Below are positions 35,884 through 46,811 of a DNA stretch of 64,000 nucleotides, piece by piece. The DNA lies in assembly GCA_910574455.1 (NCBI GenBank), contig CAJSYZ010000002.1, positions 2,133,671 to 2,197,670 on the forward strand, in the 5' to 3' direction. The notes below the pieces were generated by a model. It saw only the letters and a list, made by a program, of their open reading frames with translations, did not search any database and was not told the DNA's origin. A program made the position numbers and the translations under genes. Positions within the stretch are counted from its first letter, which is position 1; each line of letters starts with the position of its first letter. The stretch is from Trichaptum fuscoviolaceum. Taxonomy: Eukaryota > Basidiomycota > Agaricomycetes > Hymenochaetales > Trichaptaceae.

Positions 35884-37319
35884 TCATGACTTCGATTCCA
35901 CTTTGATCTCTTCTGGTGCTGGCGGCTCGTCTTCCTTCAACCAACTCATACGCGACGCGATATATTCCTGTCCAATCGTCTCCACTCCCGTCCTCAGAGC
36001 CTCAACAACTATATCCTCTACCCAGTCCTGCTTATCCCAGTGATCTAGCCAATGTAATGGCACCGCTTGCGTAACGGTAGAATGAATCAATTCGTGACCC
36101 GGATCAGAGAGGTACAAGAGGAACTGCAGGTGTGTTTGCTTTTCTGGAGCTTTCGGAGATTGCGCTTGGCCAGGAGAAGGAAGACTCGCGTAGAACGGCT
36201 GAAGGCGAAGATACACGGATGAATAACTGGTCGGGTTCTCTATTGTTGCAGTGCCCTGAGACTCTTTCTTCGGATTCGACTTCACGAGTTCCTGGATTTC
36301 AGCCTAGCAAGAAGATTAGAAGGTAATTGAGTAAAAGATCCTCACTGAATACCTCAGAAAGTTTGAACGCCGCATCTACACCATCCACAGGATTCATATT
36401 TCGACCAGTTGTTGAGCCTTTTTCGCGGGGTTTGGATTCGTGTCCTTTGTTGACAACAAGATCACCCCCTTCGACTTGTTCCATGATCTTTGCCGGATAC
36501 TCAATACACTTCTTGAAACACGCCATAAAGGAATAGCTTACTCGAGTTAGGCCCTTGTATACCAATGACTCAACACCATCGTAGCCTTCCATATCGTGGC
36601 TTAACCAAACTTGAATGACTTCATGCTCAGAAATAGGGGGAGCAACTGCATTAAGAATATCCGTCAAAGTTAGCATTCCAACGTTCTTGAAGTCCTTCCC
36701 TATGTAAAAGGTCAACAAGCATTCAGAATCAAATTAAAAGAACGAATTAGGCGAAGTACGCACCGAACTTCTCGAGCTGTTCCTTATTCACCGGCACGTA
36801 GGTCATAACCCCCTCTGTCCACTTCTTCGCCTGCTCATTGTTCGGCAGATTCTTCACGCCCTCATCGACCACCGACTTTGCCTGCTGGATCGCGGCGCTC
36901 GCCGTCGACCACACACTACCCCACCCTCCCCACCCTTTGCTCCCGCCCGCAGGTGACTCCGACCGCACGGGCTGCGCACTCGCAGCAGACGCAGACGCAG
37001 GCGACTCGGATTTTGTCGCAGAGATAGCTACATGCGGCGCAGGTGATCCCACCCGCACACGTTCCGTCGCCTTCCGTACAGACGGCGTGCCCGCTCTTGA
37101 GAGTGGCCGATCAGGCGGGACAGGGGTCGTGCGCGTAGGCTCAGAGCTCTTCTGCGTGATCTCATCAATGAACTTTAGCACATCCGCTGCATCGCCCGGG
37201 TTCGCTGGGCCCGTTGCGTTCTCCGAGCTTCCGCCAGAAGACGGCGGGACAGGAGAGAGATTGTCCAGATCATCCAGAAACTGAAGCGCTTCTTCTTGCT
37301 TCGACTTCGCCTTAGACAT
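35884..37319 (-). CDS. MTC1: MTC1-like protein (maintenance of telomere capping 1 family)
   Basis: The start MSKAKSKQEEALQFLDDLDN and the later GWGGWGSVWSTASAAIQQAK with NNEQAKKWTEGVMTYV match the fungal Mtc1 family. Yeast Mtc1 is a cytosolic, Golgi-vesicle-associated protein of poorly known function with genetic links to telomere capping. The middle gives NVGMLTLTDILNAVAPPISEHE (about 36680), and the C-terminal part gives FLLYLSDPGHELIHSTVTQA and WLDHWDKQDWVEDIVVEALR. The end is acidic and Pro-rich. Introns lie at about 36300-36360, 36505-36540 and 36700-36775. The 324 bp upstream are shared with the small chromodomain gene. Confidence 0.85.
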
Positions 37320-37643
37320 GATTATATGTATTGCTTCGCTTGAGAGACCAGAAGCAGATATCTGTATGAAACTAATAGATGTTTTTGCACAGTGATGGAG
37401 ATGCGACGGAGATGATGGTAAAAGCTGAGGAATAACGTGAAGCTGAGGCGAAGTGTAGAGACGCGCTATCCTGAAATGGACACGGAGGTATTCAATGACT
37501 TAGGCGCAGACACACGCTTGGTCGCGTCGAAGCACCGCAACGCCCACTGCCGTCACTCTCTCAGACTCGGACAAGAATAAGTGAAAAATGGCGCAGTATA
37601 AATTATTTCAGCCCGTGGCTGAGGATCATTCAACCCCTCACCC

Positions 37644-38338
37644 ATGGCTAAGAGAAAGCGCCAGACACAGGAGCACTTCGCAGATCCCGTCGAAACCGAC
37701 GGTAATCTATACCACGTAGGTGTGTATATGCATGTTCTATTCTACCTTCATTCTTTGAGTTGGTGTTTACGTTCGACGGAATCCTCGCTCGCCAGAGGTC
37801 ATAAAGGCTATCAAATGGACAGGCCGCAAATATGTGGGTACTCACCTCAGACATCTTTTCCCTCATTCTCTAACCTCCCCCAAGCAATATCTTGTTCAAG
37901 TACGTTCTATTTCGCCGCAGGATGATGTTGTTGTGCCATCTAACGAAGACCCCCCCCCCCCCCCCCCCCCCACTAGTGGGCTGGGTATCCAGGAGAAGAC
38001 ACGTAAGTCCAACAAGGAGCACATAGAAATCTCTTTACTTACTGTACAACAGATGGGAGCCCTTCATAACCATTTGCAGGTGCTGTCGACTTTTAACGAG
38101 CATGTGGCATATGTTGGGCAATGTTCGCAGAGTGAAGGGGACGATTTTCCGTCTTCCTCAAGAATGGATTGGTAAGTCTGATCTCTCTCTCGCCCGAGCG
38201 CCGTAGTAACGCTGCATATTGCTCAAGACTCGGAGATCGATTACTTCCATAGGTCTTACGGTGACGACCTCGAGCTTTGCATCCCAATGCGGCCATCCAA
38301 AAGAACCGGAGGAACCAAGAAAAAGCGTCAGCGCGTAG
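37644..38338 (+). CDS. Small chromodomain protein (119 residues)
   Basis: Six exons (37644-37719, 37796-37833, 37885-37899, 37977-38002, 38053-38171, 38253-38338) sum to exactly 360 bases. After a basic start (MAKRKRQTQEHF) the chromodomain reads NLYHVEVIKAIKWTGRKY, QYLVQ, WAGYPGEDTWEP and CCRLLTSMW. The cage residues Tyr, Trp and Tyr are all present, so it should bind methylated lysine on a histone tail. No chromo-shadow domain follows, only about 45 basic and Ser-rich residues. Thus it is not a full HP1/Swi6. Each chromodomain block is on its own tiny exon (one is 15 bases). Intron 3 ends in a 22-C run. The protein may be an adaptor or a shortened HP1-like paralogue. Confidence 0.72.
37950..37971 (+). 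repeat. Poly(C) tract of 22 next to a 3' splice site
   Basis: An unbroken run of 22 C lies 5 bases before the AG at 37975-37976 of intron 3 in the small chromodomain gene. It takes the place of the polypyrimidine tract. Such a run is slip-prone and may also be miscounted by sequencing. Confidence 0.9.
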
Positions 38339-38783
38339 TAACGAGCGACTGTTGGGGAGACAGATCAGATTGCGATGAAATTGCTTGACATTAATCCCTA
38401 TATCCATATGTCTGTCTTATGTTCCAATAATTTCTTGCTCTTGACTTGATGCTTTCTGTACACTTTATCGCAAAAAAACTTGAGCGAAAAGGACAAAACA
38501 TTTGAACACACATATCTCAGCTGAACATGTAGAAACGCAATAAATCCTATTCGCGTAACCGGTACCACCCCCGAACATATCAATAATCATTTTTGCATGG
38601 CGGAAAGCAGTTTGTGGGAGAAAAGCCAGTCTGGAGGAGCACCCTAGGTGCAAGGGGAGATCCGTCATCCGATGGGATTAGGATGCCATTGGATTGTAAA
38701 ACAGATATATGCGGGATGCTAGCGAAAGACAAGGGGTGATAGTGCCAGTAAAGTAACAGATGCGGACATGAAGGCAGTTCGAC
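38339..38783. other. Intergenic, convergent 3' flanks
   Basis: About 445 bp between the stops of the small chromodomain gene and eS27. No open frame with support and no RNA gene is seen. Confidence 0.55.
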
Positions 38784-39262
38784 TTAATTCTTTCGACGGA
38801 ACGAAGAGCCTGTAGATGACAAATGCAGATAGACAGAAAGCAATTAGGCGCATACACACGTGTGATACAGCACAAAATACGCACCCTCAGTGAGTCTCGC
38901 CTTACCACCAGTTGGCTGGCAGAGCACCGTTGCGCACGCACCGCAGAGGACGACGGTCTGCGCATGCGAGAAGACGGTGGTGATAGCGAAGCAGCCTAAT
39001 AGCCCAACGAACCGCATTAACATCACTACGCTCCACATAACGACCTGATCCCGAAAGCTACTGACCAGGGCACTTCACATCCATGAAGTATGAGTTGGGC
39101 GACTGTACAAGACGCTTGAGCTTGTGCTTCTTCTTCTCGGCTTCAACAGAAGGGTTAAGGAGATCGATGGCGAGAGTCTGTACATCGAATGACACATGCG
39201 TTAGTAACCTTTCGTCCCACCTCCAAGTCCAACGACAAGAGAAATTTTACTGCACTCACCAT
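38784..39262 (-). CDS. RPS27: 40S ribosomal protein eS27
   Basis: eS27 is a zinc-ribbon protein of the small ribosomal subunit. Exons are 39260-39262 (only the start codon), 39066-39177, 38885-38995 and 38784-38809; their 252 bases give 83 residues, the expected size. The product reads [20 protein letters not shown], then [18 protein letters not shown] followed by CGAC (the four zinc ligands), then [12 protein letters not shown] and the end SSFRRKN. An ATG-only first exon is common among ribosomal protein genes. Codon use is biased to C-ending codons, as in highly expressed genes. Confidence 0.95.
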
Positions 39263-39673
39263 TTTGTCGGATGGATGTGCTTTTTATTTAGCCCTTTTGA
39301 GTGGTGGTGTGGTCTTGAGCTCGACGGCGAGACAGTGAACGGACGTGAGCTCGTTTGCAGGGTGCGCGGAAAAGAAAGAGGGGCGGTAAAGTTGTGTGGA
39401 TATCTCACACAGAATAAGGTTTGCTTCAAACTCCGCCAGCACTTGACTCGGCTTTCTTCCGGCTCCGATAATACATAGTGGGTCCCGGTTTACAGTCACG
39501 AGTGGTATAATTACTATCTAGTAAATACAACGTTCAGTATAGAACGTTCATCGAGTACACAGTCGAAGTAAGCGAAGGAAGGATACAGTACAAATAATCA
39601 TAGCTTCTGATACAATCCGAATAAGAATTCACTGGCATCATTGGGTACCACCTCCACGGGCAATTACTAGGTT
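39263..39673. other. eS27 upstream region and thioesterase 3' flank
   Basis: About 410 bp. The proximal 100 bp should contain the strong eS27 promoter; I see no certain element. Nothing coding is supported. Confidence 0.45.
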
Positions 39674-41148
39674 CTACAGCTTGCTGGGCACCACCTCCCT
39701 CCCATTGGACTCAGAGTACGTCCGAATGACTCCTTCCTGCATTGAGATAGCGACGAGCGTTCCATCACGCGTATAAAGCTGCAACGGAGGAGTCAAAAAA
39801 ATAAAAGGCAAATTTAGAGGCTATATGCATATGCGAAAGGTAAAACGAACCCTGCCAATCACAAGTCCCCTCCCGCTTCCTGAACGTGGCGAGGTCGTCT
39901 GTCGATATACAGGGGCATTATCAGTCAAATATAGCGGCTGAGAGAAGAGCACACGTACGACGTAGAGCATCCAGTCCGAGCAATCGAAATTGTCACTAGA
40001 CGGAACATGAATGAGCGCCGACACAGCAAAAATAAAAAATAGGGGGTGGTTACTCACCTGTAGAAATGAGTCGAGTGATTCACCGTTGCCTGGAAAATTC
40101 CATGCGTGAGTCAGACATTGGGCAGCAGAAGTGACTTTCGTACAATATGTTTCACAGCTTGCGGACCTCGCCCCAAACGCTGCAGTCCGACCGTTTTGGG
40201 CGCCACTCCGATACTAGCAATATCGTCAGTCAGTGGGAACCTCTAGGTTGAGAATAACTGTCGGTGAAACTCACAAGTCCATGTCCGACGTATATGCCAC
40301 GATACACTATTGTTTTGTGATTATCAGGGTGATGGAATTTGATTGTTGGCGCACCGACGGCCTACCTTTCGGGTGTGTGAACTGGCACCTTCTACCCCGC
40401 TCACTTTCATCCAGCGCATCAGGACCAGACTCCCGTCGGCTGTTTGCCGCTCGACGGCGACCTTGGTCGCTATTGGCACTGTGTCCCTGTCCTGTGTATG
40501 CACTATCGTGAGAGGTTGGTTGCCCCCAAGAGCTGTCATACAAACCTCCGCCATTCCCAGCAGCACTTTCCGGACACCCTCGTGAGTCTCTGGACACTGT
40601 GCTATATCGCGATACAGGTCAGCATCGCTCTGGAGTGTTTCGGGCGGCGGGACGTCCGGGGGCATGGGCCACTGGTGTGAGAAGCTCGAGACCTCGGGCC
40701 TCTGGAAGGAGCATGTAAGCAGTAATACGGTCTTTGAGTCTTGGATGGCCGTGACAAGGACGGTCGTGTATGATCGACTGGGATTGAGTTTGGAGACATG
40801 GTATGCCACTGGCCCCGCAGTTGTGCTGGAGAGGAAGTGGCACTGGGCGTGTTCAGTTGCGGGCGTCACAAATGAAGCCTTCTACTTAGACTCACATTAT
40901 ATGCCTAAGTTATTGAGCACAGTTAGCGAATCGTTCGTTAGTAGAAGAGACACAGTGCGCACATGGAGGTTGAGCGTCGAATCAACGCACTTGGAGGCCG
41001 AGCATATGGCCTGCGCCATCAACTGACCGCCATAGGCGCTGCGATGACCATAAGGAATCCACAGCGTCCGAGAGCGAAACTCGACTTCTGAGATCTGCTG
41101 GAGTTGCATGGCATCGAATGCACGCTCTCTAGGTTTTTCTGGAGCCAT
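39674..41148 (-). CDS. Peroxisomal acyl-CoA thioesterase (TesB/ACOT8 type)
   Basis: Type II acyl-CoA thioesterases release free fatty acids from acyl-CoA with a double hot-dog fold. The start MAPEKPRERAFDAMQLQQI leads to FRSRTLWIPYGHRSAYGGQL and MAQAICSASKCVD (first hot-dog). Then come LNPSRSYTTVLVTAIQDSKT and LLLTCSFQRPE. Later NFDCSDWMLY (expected active Asp region) and SPRSGSGRGLVIGRLYTRDG with ISMQEGVIR (conserved Gln) are present. The chain ends VVPSKL; the terminal SKL is a peroxisomal targeting signal 1, so a role in beta-oxidation balance is likely. Several short introns (40.0-40.35 kb) split the C-terminal half. An in-frame ATG upstream at 41265 would add a 39-residue extension that does not look like family sequence. 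Confidence 0.88.
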
Positions 41149-41421
41149 GATGTGCGGGGGCAAGGACACGAGGCTGAGATAGTAGAGCTTCGTTATATGG
41201 CGGAGGATGTCATAGGCCATGGCGGGAAGGGCGAGAGCGTCGGAGTAGTCCATCAGGCAATTCACGGTGCGAGAAGCAGGCGGTAATGGAATGGATTAGA
41301 CTGTTTAAATACACGATAGAACATTCTACATTAGCTCCTTGGGTTAAGTCAGCCGAAGAGGACAATAAACATACCAAGTCAGTAAGTTACAGTTCTGCGA
41401 TCGAGTGTAATATTAAAGCTA

Positions 41422-42648
41422 CTACAGCTCCTCGACCTCTATAGTAAAGCCACACTCATGACAGACTTGCTTCCCAACGCCGTCCGGCGCCTTCTCGACT
41501 GCGCCGAAGACATGTCTGTGCTCTTCGTCCTTCCGTTTCTGCCAGACTCCCTCGCGCGTACGTCGCCGGAGCTCGCGAAGACCCTCCTCGAACTTCTTCG
41601 ACTTCTTCTTTTTCTTCTCGGCAACCCGGCGTTCAAACTCGGCGTCGAGCGCGTCCGGGGATCCCCATTTCTTCCATGCGAACTCCTCGACCTGGTAGCG
41701 CAAGAACAGCATCATGTTGCTGTACGTTGCCTTGTGCGGATTGGCTTTCAGCAGGTGTGGCATAAGGTCTGTGTCTCGGAGCTCCGCTGGTTTACCCAGG
41801 CAGTTAACATCACATTCGACGTTTGACAGGTAGCTAAAGTCTGCCTACCATCAGTCAATAGATAGTCCTTATAGAGATAGATAGGCCGGCCATCGATCAG
41901 CTACACTCGGAATCCAATGTGCTTCGGAGGTCTTACCTCTTTGCATTCGGTCTTGGTCAAGAGACTATATTTCTCTGGCTTCTCGGTTTTGCACTTGTTG
42001 CATACTAAACAGCGGAAGATATTATGGTACGTAGAGTCTATGTCCATCGAACCACATTCGACGCATTTCGGATTTCTGCTTGCATCCAATGATATTGCTA
42101 GAATCCGGCGATAAACACGTCATTCCAAGAAGTGGTTTTGAATGTATATGGCGTACGAAGTTCAACGCTCTGCATGGCTCTCTGGCGCTCCCTTTCTCGC
42201 TCTTTCGCACGGAGGTCTTCATTGTCCTCCTTCTTGTCTTCCACCAAGAAACCGCCCTTCGAGTTCACCATCTTCGACAGATCATAGTCGAAGTACTTTC
42301 CCAGCCGGGAGTCCCGCCGCAGCGGCTGCTCCTTCGACGCCTTCGGTGCTGTCGGCGACGTTGACGTCGCGGGTGTTACCTCGAGCGGCCGTTTACTATT
42401 CGCATTTAGTGCGCTCGAGGATGACGAAGCAGCAAGCTCCCGTTCCCTCTGCTTCGCTTTTGCTGAAAGACGCGCAATTGAGCTCCGTCTGTCAAATCCC
42501 GAAGCATCTGGAGAATTAGCGATGACCTCACCGTACCTTTGAGTCTGTTGATCTCTATACGCTTGACTTGCTCTGGCGTCAGCTGCCCTTGCGCAATGGC
42601 ATCGGGGGTCTCCCTAGGAGGCGGAGTCCTGAGTCTGCTATCGCTCAT
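41422..42648 (-). CDS. RAD14: DNA damage recognition protein RAD14/XPA
   Basis: RAD14/XPA verifies lesions in nucleotide excision repair in the nucleus. The N-terminus is MSDSRLRTPPPRETPDAIAQ, then a helix TPEQVKRIEINRLK and a basic linker. The zinc finger reads CVECGSMDID through CLVCNKC: C-X2-C-X17-C-X2-C, counting CVEC and CNKC as ligands. Next is KYSLLTKTECKE, then the DNA-binding subdomain with PHLLKANPHKATYSNMMLFL and RYQVEEFAWKKWGSPDALDA. A Lys-rich helix and a short C-terminus FTIEVEEL close it. A final Cys pair (CHECG) near the end is unusual and may form a second zinc site with a nearby His. About four short introns. Confidence 0.93.
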
Positions 42649-42933
42649 ATCAAAGTGTCAATCACAGTTCAGTCTGACAACGTTTGGCAAGTTTCGAAGA
42701 CTAAGTGGACGTAGAAAGGCAAGACGCGTCCAGAGTCGACGCGGAAGCGCGCATTGTCTTTAATTGCTGACAAATAGTCAAGGTCCCTGATCGAGGTCAA
42801 AATGAAGGATACATTGGGTCCTCTACTATAGATAGATAATACAGCGTTACATCTACATGCAAGCCTACAAAGCAAAGAGCAAAACAACCACAGAAAGTAT
42901 TTTTGAAAGAGAAGTGAAGGAAAGTGGGCGGGT

Positions 42934-45480
42934 TCAGGAGGGGTTTGTGTGTGCAGAGCCTACGATCGGAGGCGCAGGTGCAGCAGGAGAGGTATTGTGA
43001 GCCGGATCAGCTGGTTCTAATCGTGCCATTGGAGGTTCTGTAATACCGTTCATAGCATCAGACCCCTCTGTGTTGTAGCTCTCCCCGTTCACAGGTGGGA
43101 GGGGCGCATGGACGGAGGGCGGGGCAACCGGCGGGCCAGGGGTAACCTCGATATCCATGTCGACATCCATCGCTTCCGACTGGCTGCGGCTTTCATCGTC
43201 TTTCCGCCGTGCGGAAGCGGCGAGCGCCTCGGCGGGGACGACCGAGTGCGCGCTCGGTCCGCCGCTGCCAACACCAGCACCACCGCCAGAAGCACCCGCC
43301 AAAGCAGAAGCAGAAGCCGCGCTAGCTGCCGTCCCCGTCGACGAAGAACTGGCCGCCGCCGCCACTGCAGACCCGGCACCCGGCGGCGCCGCACCCATGA
43401 TCCCCACGCCCGCAAGGCGTCGGCCAGGTGAGGTTGTCACACTGTCAGGATCCCGGTGCCGAGCTTGGTTCCTCCGCCCGCCCTCGCCCTCGTCCTCCGA
43501 ATCTGAGAGCTCGTCATCGCGCTGGATAAGTGAATCCAACAAGCGCATAGGTCTGCGTTCGTCGGGGTTCAACATGTCTTCATCGCGATTGGGATCCTCC
43601 AACGCTTCGTCAATTGGTAAACGGGGTATGTCTGCGAATAAAGTCAGAGACCAATTTGGGCATTCAGGAGCAAGAAACGAACCCATCATCTGTGCACTCG
43701 GGGGTCCACCCAATCCCCTTAGGTTCTCCATGACAATGCTTTTGATTCGATTTAGGTACGACGGGGTGTTCAGGTCTTCCATGTTTGATGACCGCACGTC
43801 AAGCTTGTAGTCCGGTCCAAAGTATTCATAGTATTCATTTACCGGAATAGCTATCCTGCAGATCAGTCTTCGCTGTTGGAGTGGAAGTATAGAATGTGAA
43901 GCACACACCGGCTCCTAGTTCAACACCAGCTGCCAAACCAGTCTCAAATGCCCAAGCACGGCTGACGTTTCGCATAGTATAACCCCCTCCGCCTAACATA
44001 AGTAACGGCTTGTTGAAGGATTTGACGAACTTCACGCAATTCGCATGTCCTAAATGTGCTGATTTTAGTCAAATTCACTTTGAGCCGAGAGATACGCACC
44101 TCGCATCGACAGATTGAAGCATCCCAATTTATCGCCAGATAACGAGTCCGTTCCGCACTGCAGCACGATAGCCCCCGGATTGTACGTGTGCATCACCTCA
44201 CTGATAACCTGTTGAATGCGAATCGTACACATATAGCGATGTAGCAGATGCAAATATGAAGCTCAACTTACTGGTTCGAATATCGATTGATAGTTCTCGT
44301 TCGTAATTCCATCGCGCAAGGGGAAATTTACCGCATACCCCCGTCCTCGTCCGATGCCGCAGTCCTAACGCCACATGTAAGTTCATATCGAAACTTGCAC
44401 GCGTAAAGCAATAACGTAGTAAAACGCACTCGGACTTCACCTGTCCCGGGGAAGTACTCTCCGTACTTATGGAAGCTAACCGTCATGACGCGGTCCGTTG
44501 TGTAAAACGCCTCTTCGACTCCATCTCCGTGATGCACATCAATATCGATGTACAGAACACGTTGGTGATATCTATATCCAAGCAGACGTCATAAGACTTT
44601 GTTGGACGGACGGTGAAATTTCAATAACATACCGAAGAAGTTCAAGGATACCCAGGACGATGTCTACAAAGTGGATTGAGGACCAACAGAGCTAATATCA
44701 TATAATGCAGAATTACTGACCATTCACATAGCAGAACCCGCTAGCCTCACTCTTCTTCGCGTGGTGAAGTCCACCGGCCCAGTTGACTGCAATGTCACAC
44801 TTGTCTCTACTCAGCCGAGCAGCTCCCTCTGCGAGAGTTTTATTCAATCATTCTGCAATGCGATGTTCCAGCACAAGTACGAACCCATAGACCCGCCAGC
44901 AGATATCGAGCAGTAGTCAAACAGTCCGTCAAACACCGGACAGTCATCTCCTACATTATCTTTAACATGAATGTCAGTATTTTCCAATATCCATGATGTA
45001 CAGAAAGAAGCGCATACGCACACTTATGCTGCTCCTTGATGAAGGACGTCATGTTCGACGGCGTCACGCGCTTCAGAAACTTCACATACTCGTCCGAGTG
45101 AAACTGCGTCATCTCACGTTCTGTGGCCGGCTTTGCGCGCTGTTAAGGGAACGGGTTCAGATTGCATTGGTAAGTATAAGGACTGGCCGAACGTACGAAG
45201 ATTTCCATCTTCTTGTACAGACTGTAGTTCATGACGAGGGCATGACACATCCGTATACGTGTCGGTTTCATCCTGCGACGTAGATAATGAGCCAAAGGTT
45301 CCACGAGGAGGGGAGACGAGCAACATACGGATGTCCTGGTCCATAGTGGAAGCCTCCGACGTCAGGATCAAAGAAGTAACACTAAAGTTGCAAAATCAGT
45401 ATTAGTTTCCATGAGATTACTTGTTCACATACCACCCGTTTCTTGGGCTCCCCAGGGATAGGTACCATTGATTCAGACAT
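42934..45480 (-). CDS. RPD3: Class I histone deacetylase (RPD3/HDAC1 type)
   Basis: Zinc-dependent deacetylase of Rpd3/Sin3-type corepressors. The start is [17 protein letters not shown], followed by [20 protein letters not shown]. The catalytic core shows [37 protein letters not shown] (zinc ligands Asp and His), [31 protein letters not shown] and [18 protein letters not shown]. All these residues are intact. After [10 protein letters not shown] a tail of about 250 residues begins: acidic (DSEDEGEGG), then Ala/Ser/Gly-rich, then Pro-rich. Such a tail is longer than in yeast Rpd3 but usual in basidiomycetes. Eight or more short introns lie between 43.9 and 45.45 kb; the last exon is long. Confidence 0.96.
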
Positions 45481-45808
45481 GTTGAGTATATGGACGTCGG
45501 AAACAAGTGCAAGTATGAGAGGAAGCCAAGGAGCGGTGGTTCTCTAAAATTAGATCACCGAGCAAATCACCGCGCGTGCTTAATTTCCACTCCTGTACAA
45601 TGCAGAGAAGTGGTATAACTGTGTAAGATCTCGTTCGGTCTTCTTCATATATAAAGTCTGGCTGAAAAGCGAGAATGGGGTGAACTAATTACACTATGAT
45701 TAAACATGATGTAAATGTTAAGTATGTATTGCAATGTCCTTTGGCAGACAGAGGTACGCGAAGAGAGGCTTGTAAAAAGAGAAAAAGTCCTACAGTCCGA
45801 GGTCACTA
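45481..45808. other. RPD3 upstream region and DinB-like 3' flank
   Basis: About 330 bp. It should carry the RPD3 promoter. No element or gene recognised. Confidence 0.45.
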
Positions 45809-46811
45809 TCAAAACTTCGATTTACCAAGAGGGCCTTCTGTCCCATGGTAAACAAGTGTCGATGGGGCAAATCCGAACGTGTCCTCAAGCTTGATACCCT
45901 ATAATGTCAGTTTGTTAGCGGCCCACAAGAACCTTTATGATCGGACTTCGATACCTGTTCTCCTGCAATGACACGGATCTAAGCAACGAAGTTAGGAGCC
46001 AGTACTTAGAAATACAAGAAGCAAGAAATACCATAGAGTAGTGATGGACAGCATGCAATGCAGCAAACCATAGCTAGTGCGCAAGGGAACAACTGCTGTT
46101 AGTTTTATGCTAGTGCGCGCAAACCCGTCTAGAAGAAGCTCGAGCCACTCGATCACTTACCTCGCGCCCGAACGAAGTTTTGAATCTTTGCATATGTGGT
46201 GTCACGGCATTTAGAACCAAGTCTGCGTCAAGGTCCGATTTTGGTACGAGCTGCACAAGGCGGTTCGCGCAGTCATCGAGTGCCTCCATAGCGGCCGCGC
46301 AGCTGGTCTCCATAGGCGTGTTCCGCGTGCGTATGTCGTACGACAGCTCGTCCTGCACTTTCCCCGTATCCATGTCCAGACTTTCGAGAAGCAGGATGAA
46401 GTGGTCGCGCGCGTGTCGAAGGTGCTTGCCTACATACGAGTTCGCGCAAGTAACGTACAGAGTAGTGGTGTAATGAACGCCACGACTTATAGTTAATTGC
46501 AGAACGTGAATTATACAATTAAGCTAAGACTCACCGATCGTCGAGCCTGGAATATACTTCGAGCGGAACGTCAACTGGTCGTCCGAGCTCAGGTCATCCC
46601 GCACAAAGTCGATCGCCTGGCGTACGACTGTTTCTGACACGGCAAGAAGGTTTTCCAGTGGCGTGTGTTCGTCTTCATCAACGCCATTAGCATCTTTACC
46701 AGCGCTAGCATTCGCGACTACGTTTACAAGGCCATTCGAGCGAGGCGTGACACCATTCGTCTTCAATGCAGAGACAGAAGAGGATGGTCCAGACGATTCG
46801 GTCATTTGCAT
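45809..46811 (-). CDS. DinB-like four-helix protein (fungal)
   Basis: DinB/YfiT-like proteins are four-helix bundles that often bind a metal through three His. Exons give MQMTESSGPSSSVS, a Ser/Asn-rich start, then TPLENLLAVSETVVRQAIDF, KHLRHARDHFILLLESL and YDIRTRNTPMETSCAAAMEA. The last exons read LWFAALHAVHHYSMIRVIAG and TFGFAPSTLVYH. His residues in HARDHF and LHAVHHYS sit where DinB metal ligands fall. The chain ends GPLGKSKF. Small exons of about 42 and 24 bases are used near 46.0 kb. The catalytic role in fungi is unknown. Start chosen at 46811; a second Met follows two codons later. Confidence 0.72.

Noticed and set aside
37834..38175. Reading the C run as a poly-proline segment of a 113-residue protein
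   Set aside because: This frame breaks the chromodomain between QYLVQ and WAGYPGEDTWEP. Treating the C run as intron restores the domain and a total length divisible by three.
19293..46811. A dedicated chromatin gene cluster (SUMO protease, two chromodomain genes, RPD3)
   Set aside because: They are interleaved with unrelated housekeeping genes on both strands, so linkage is more simply chance.
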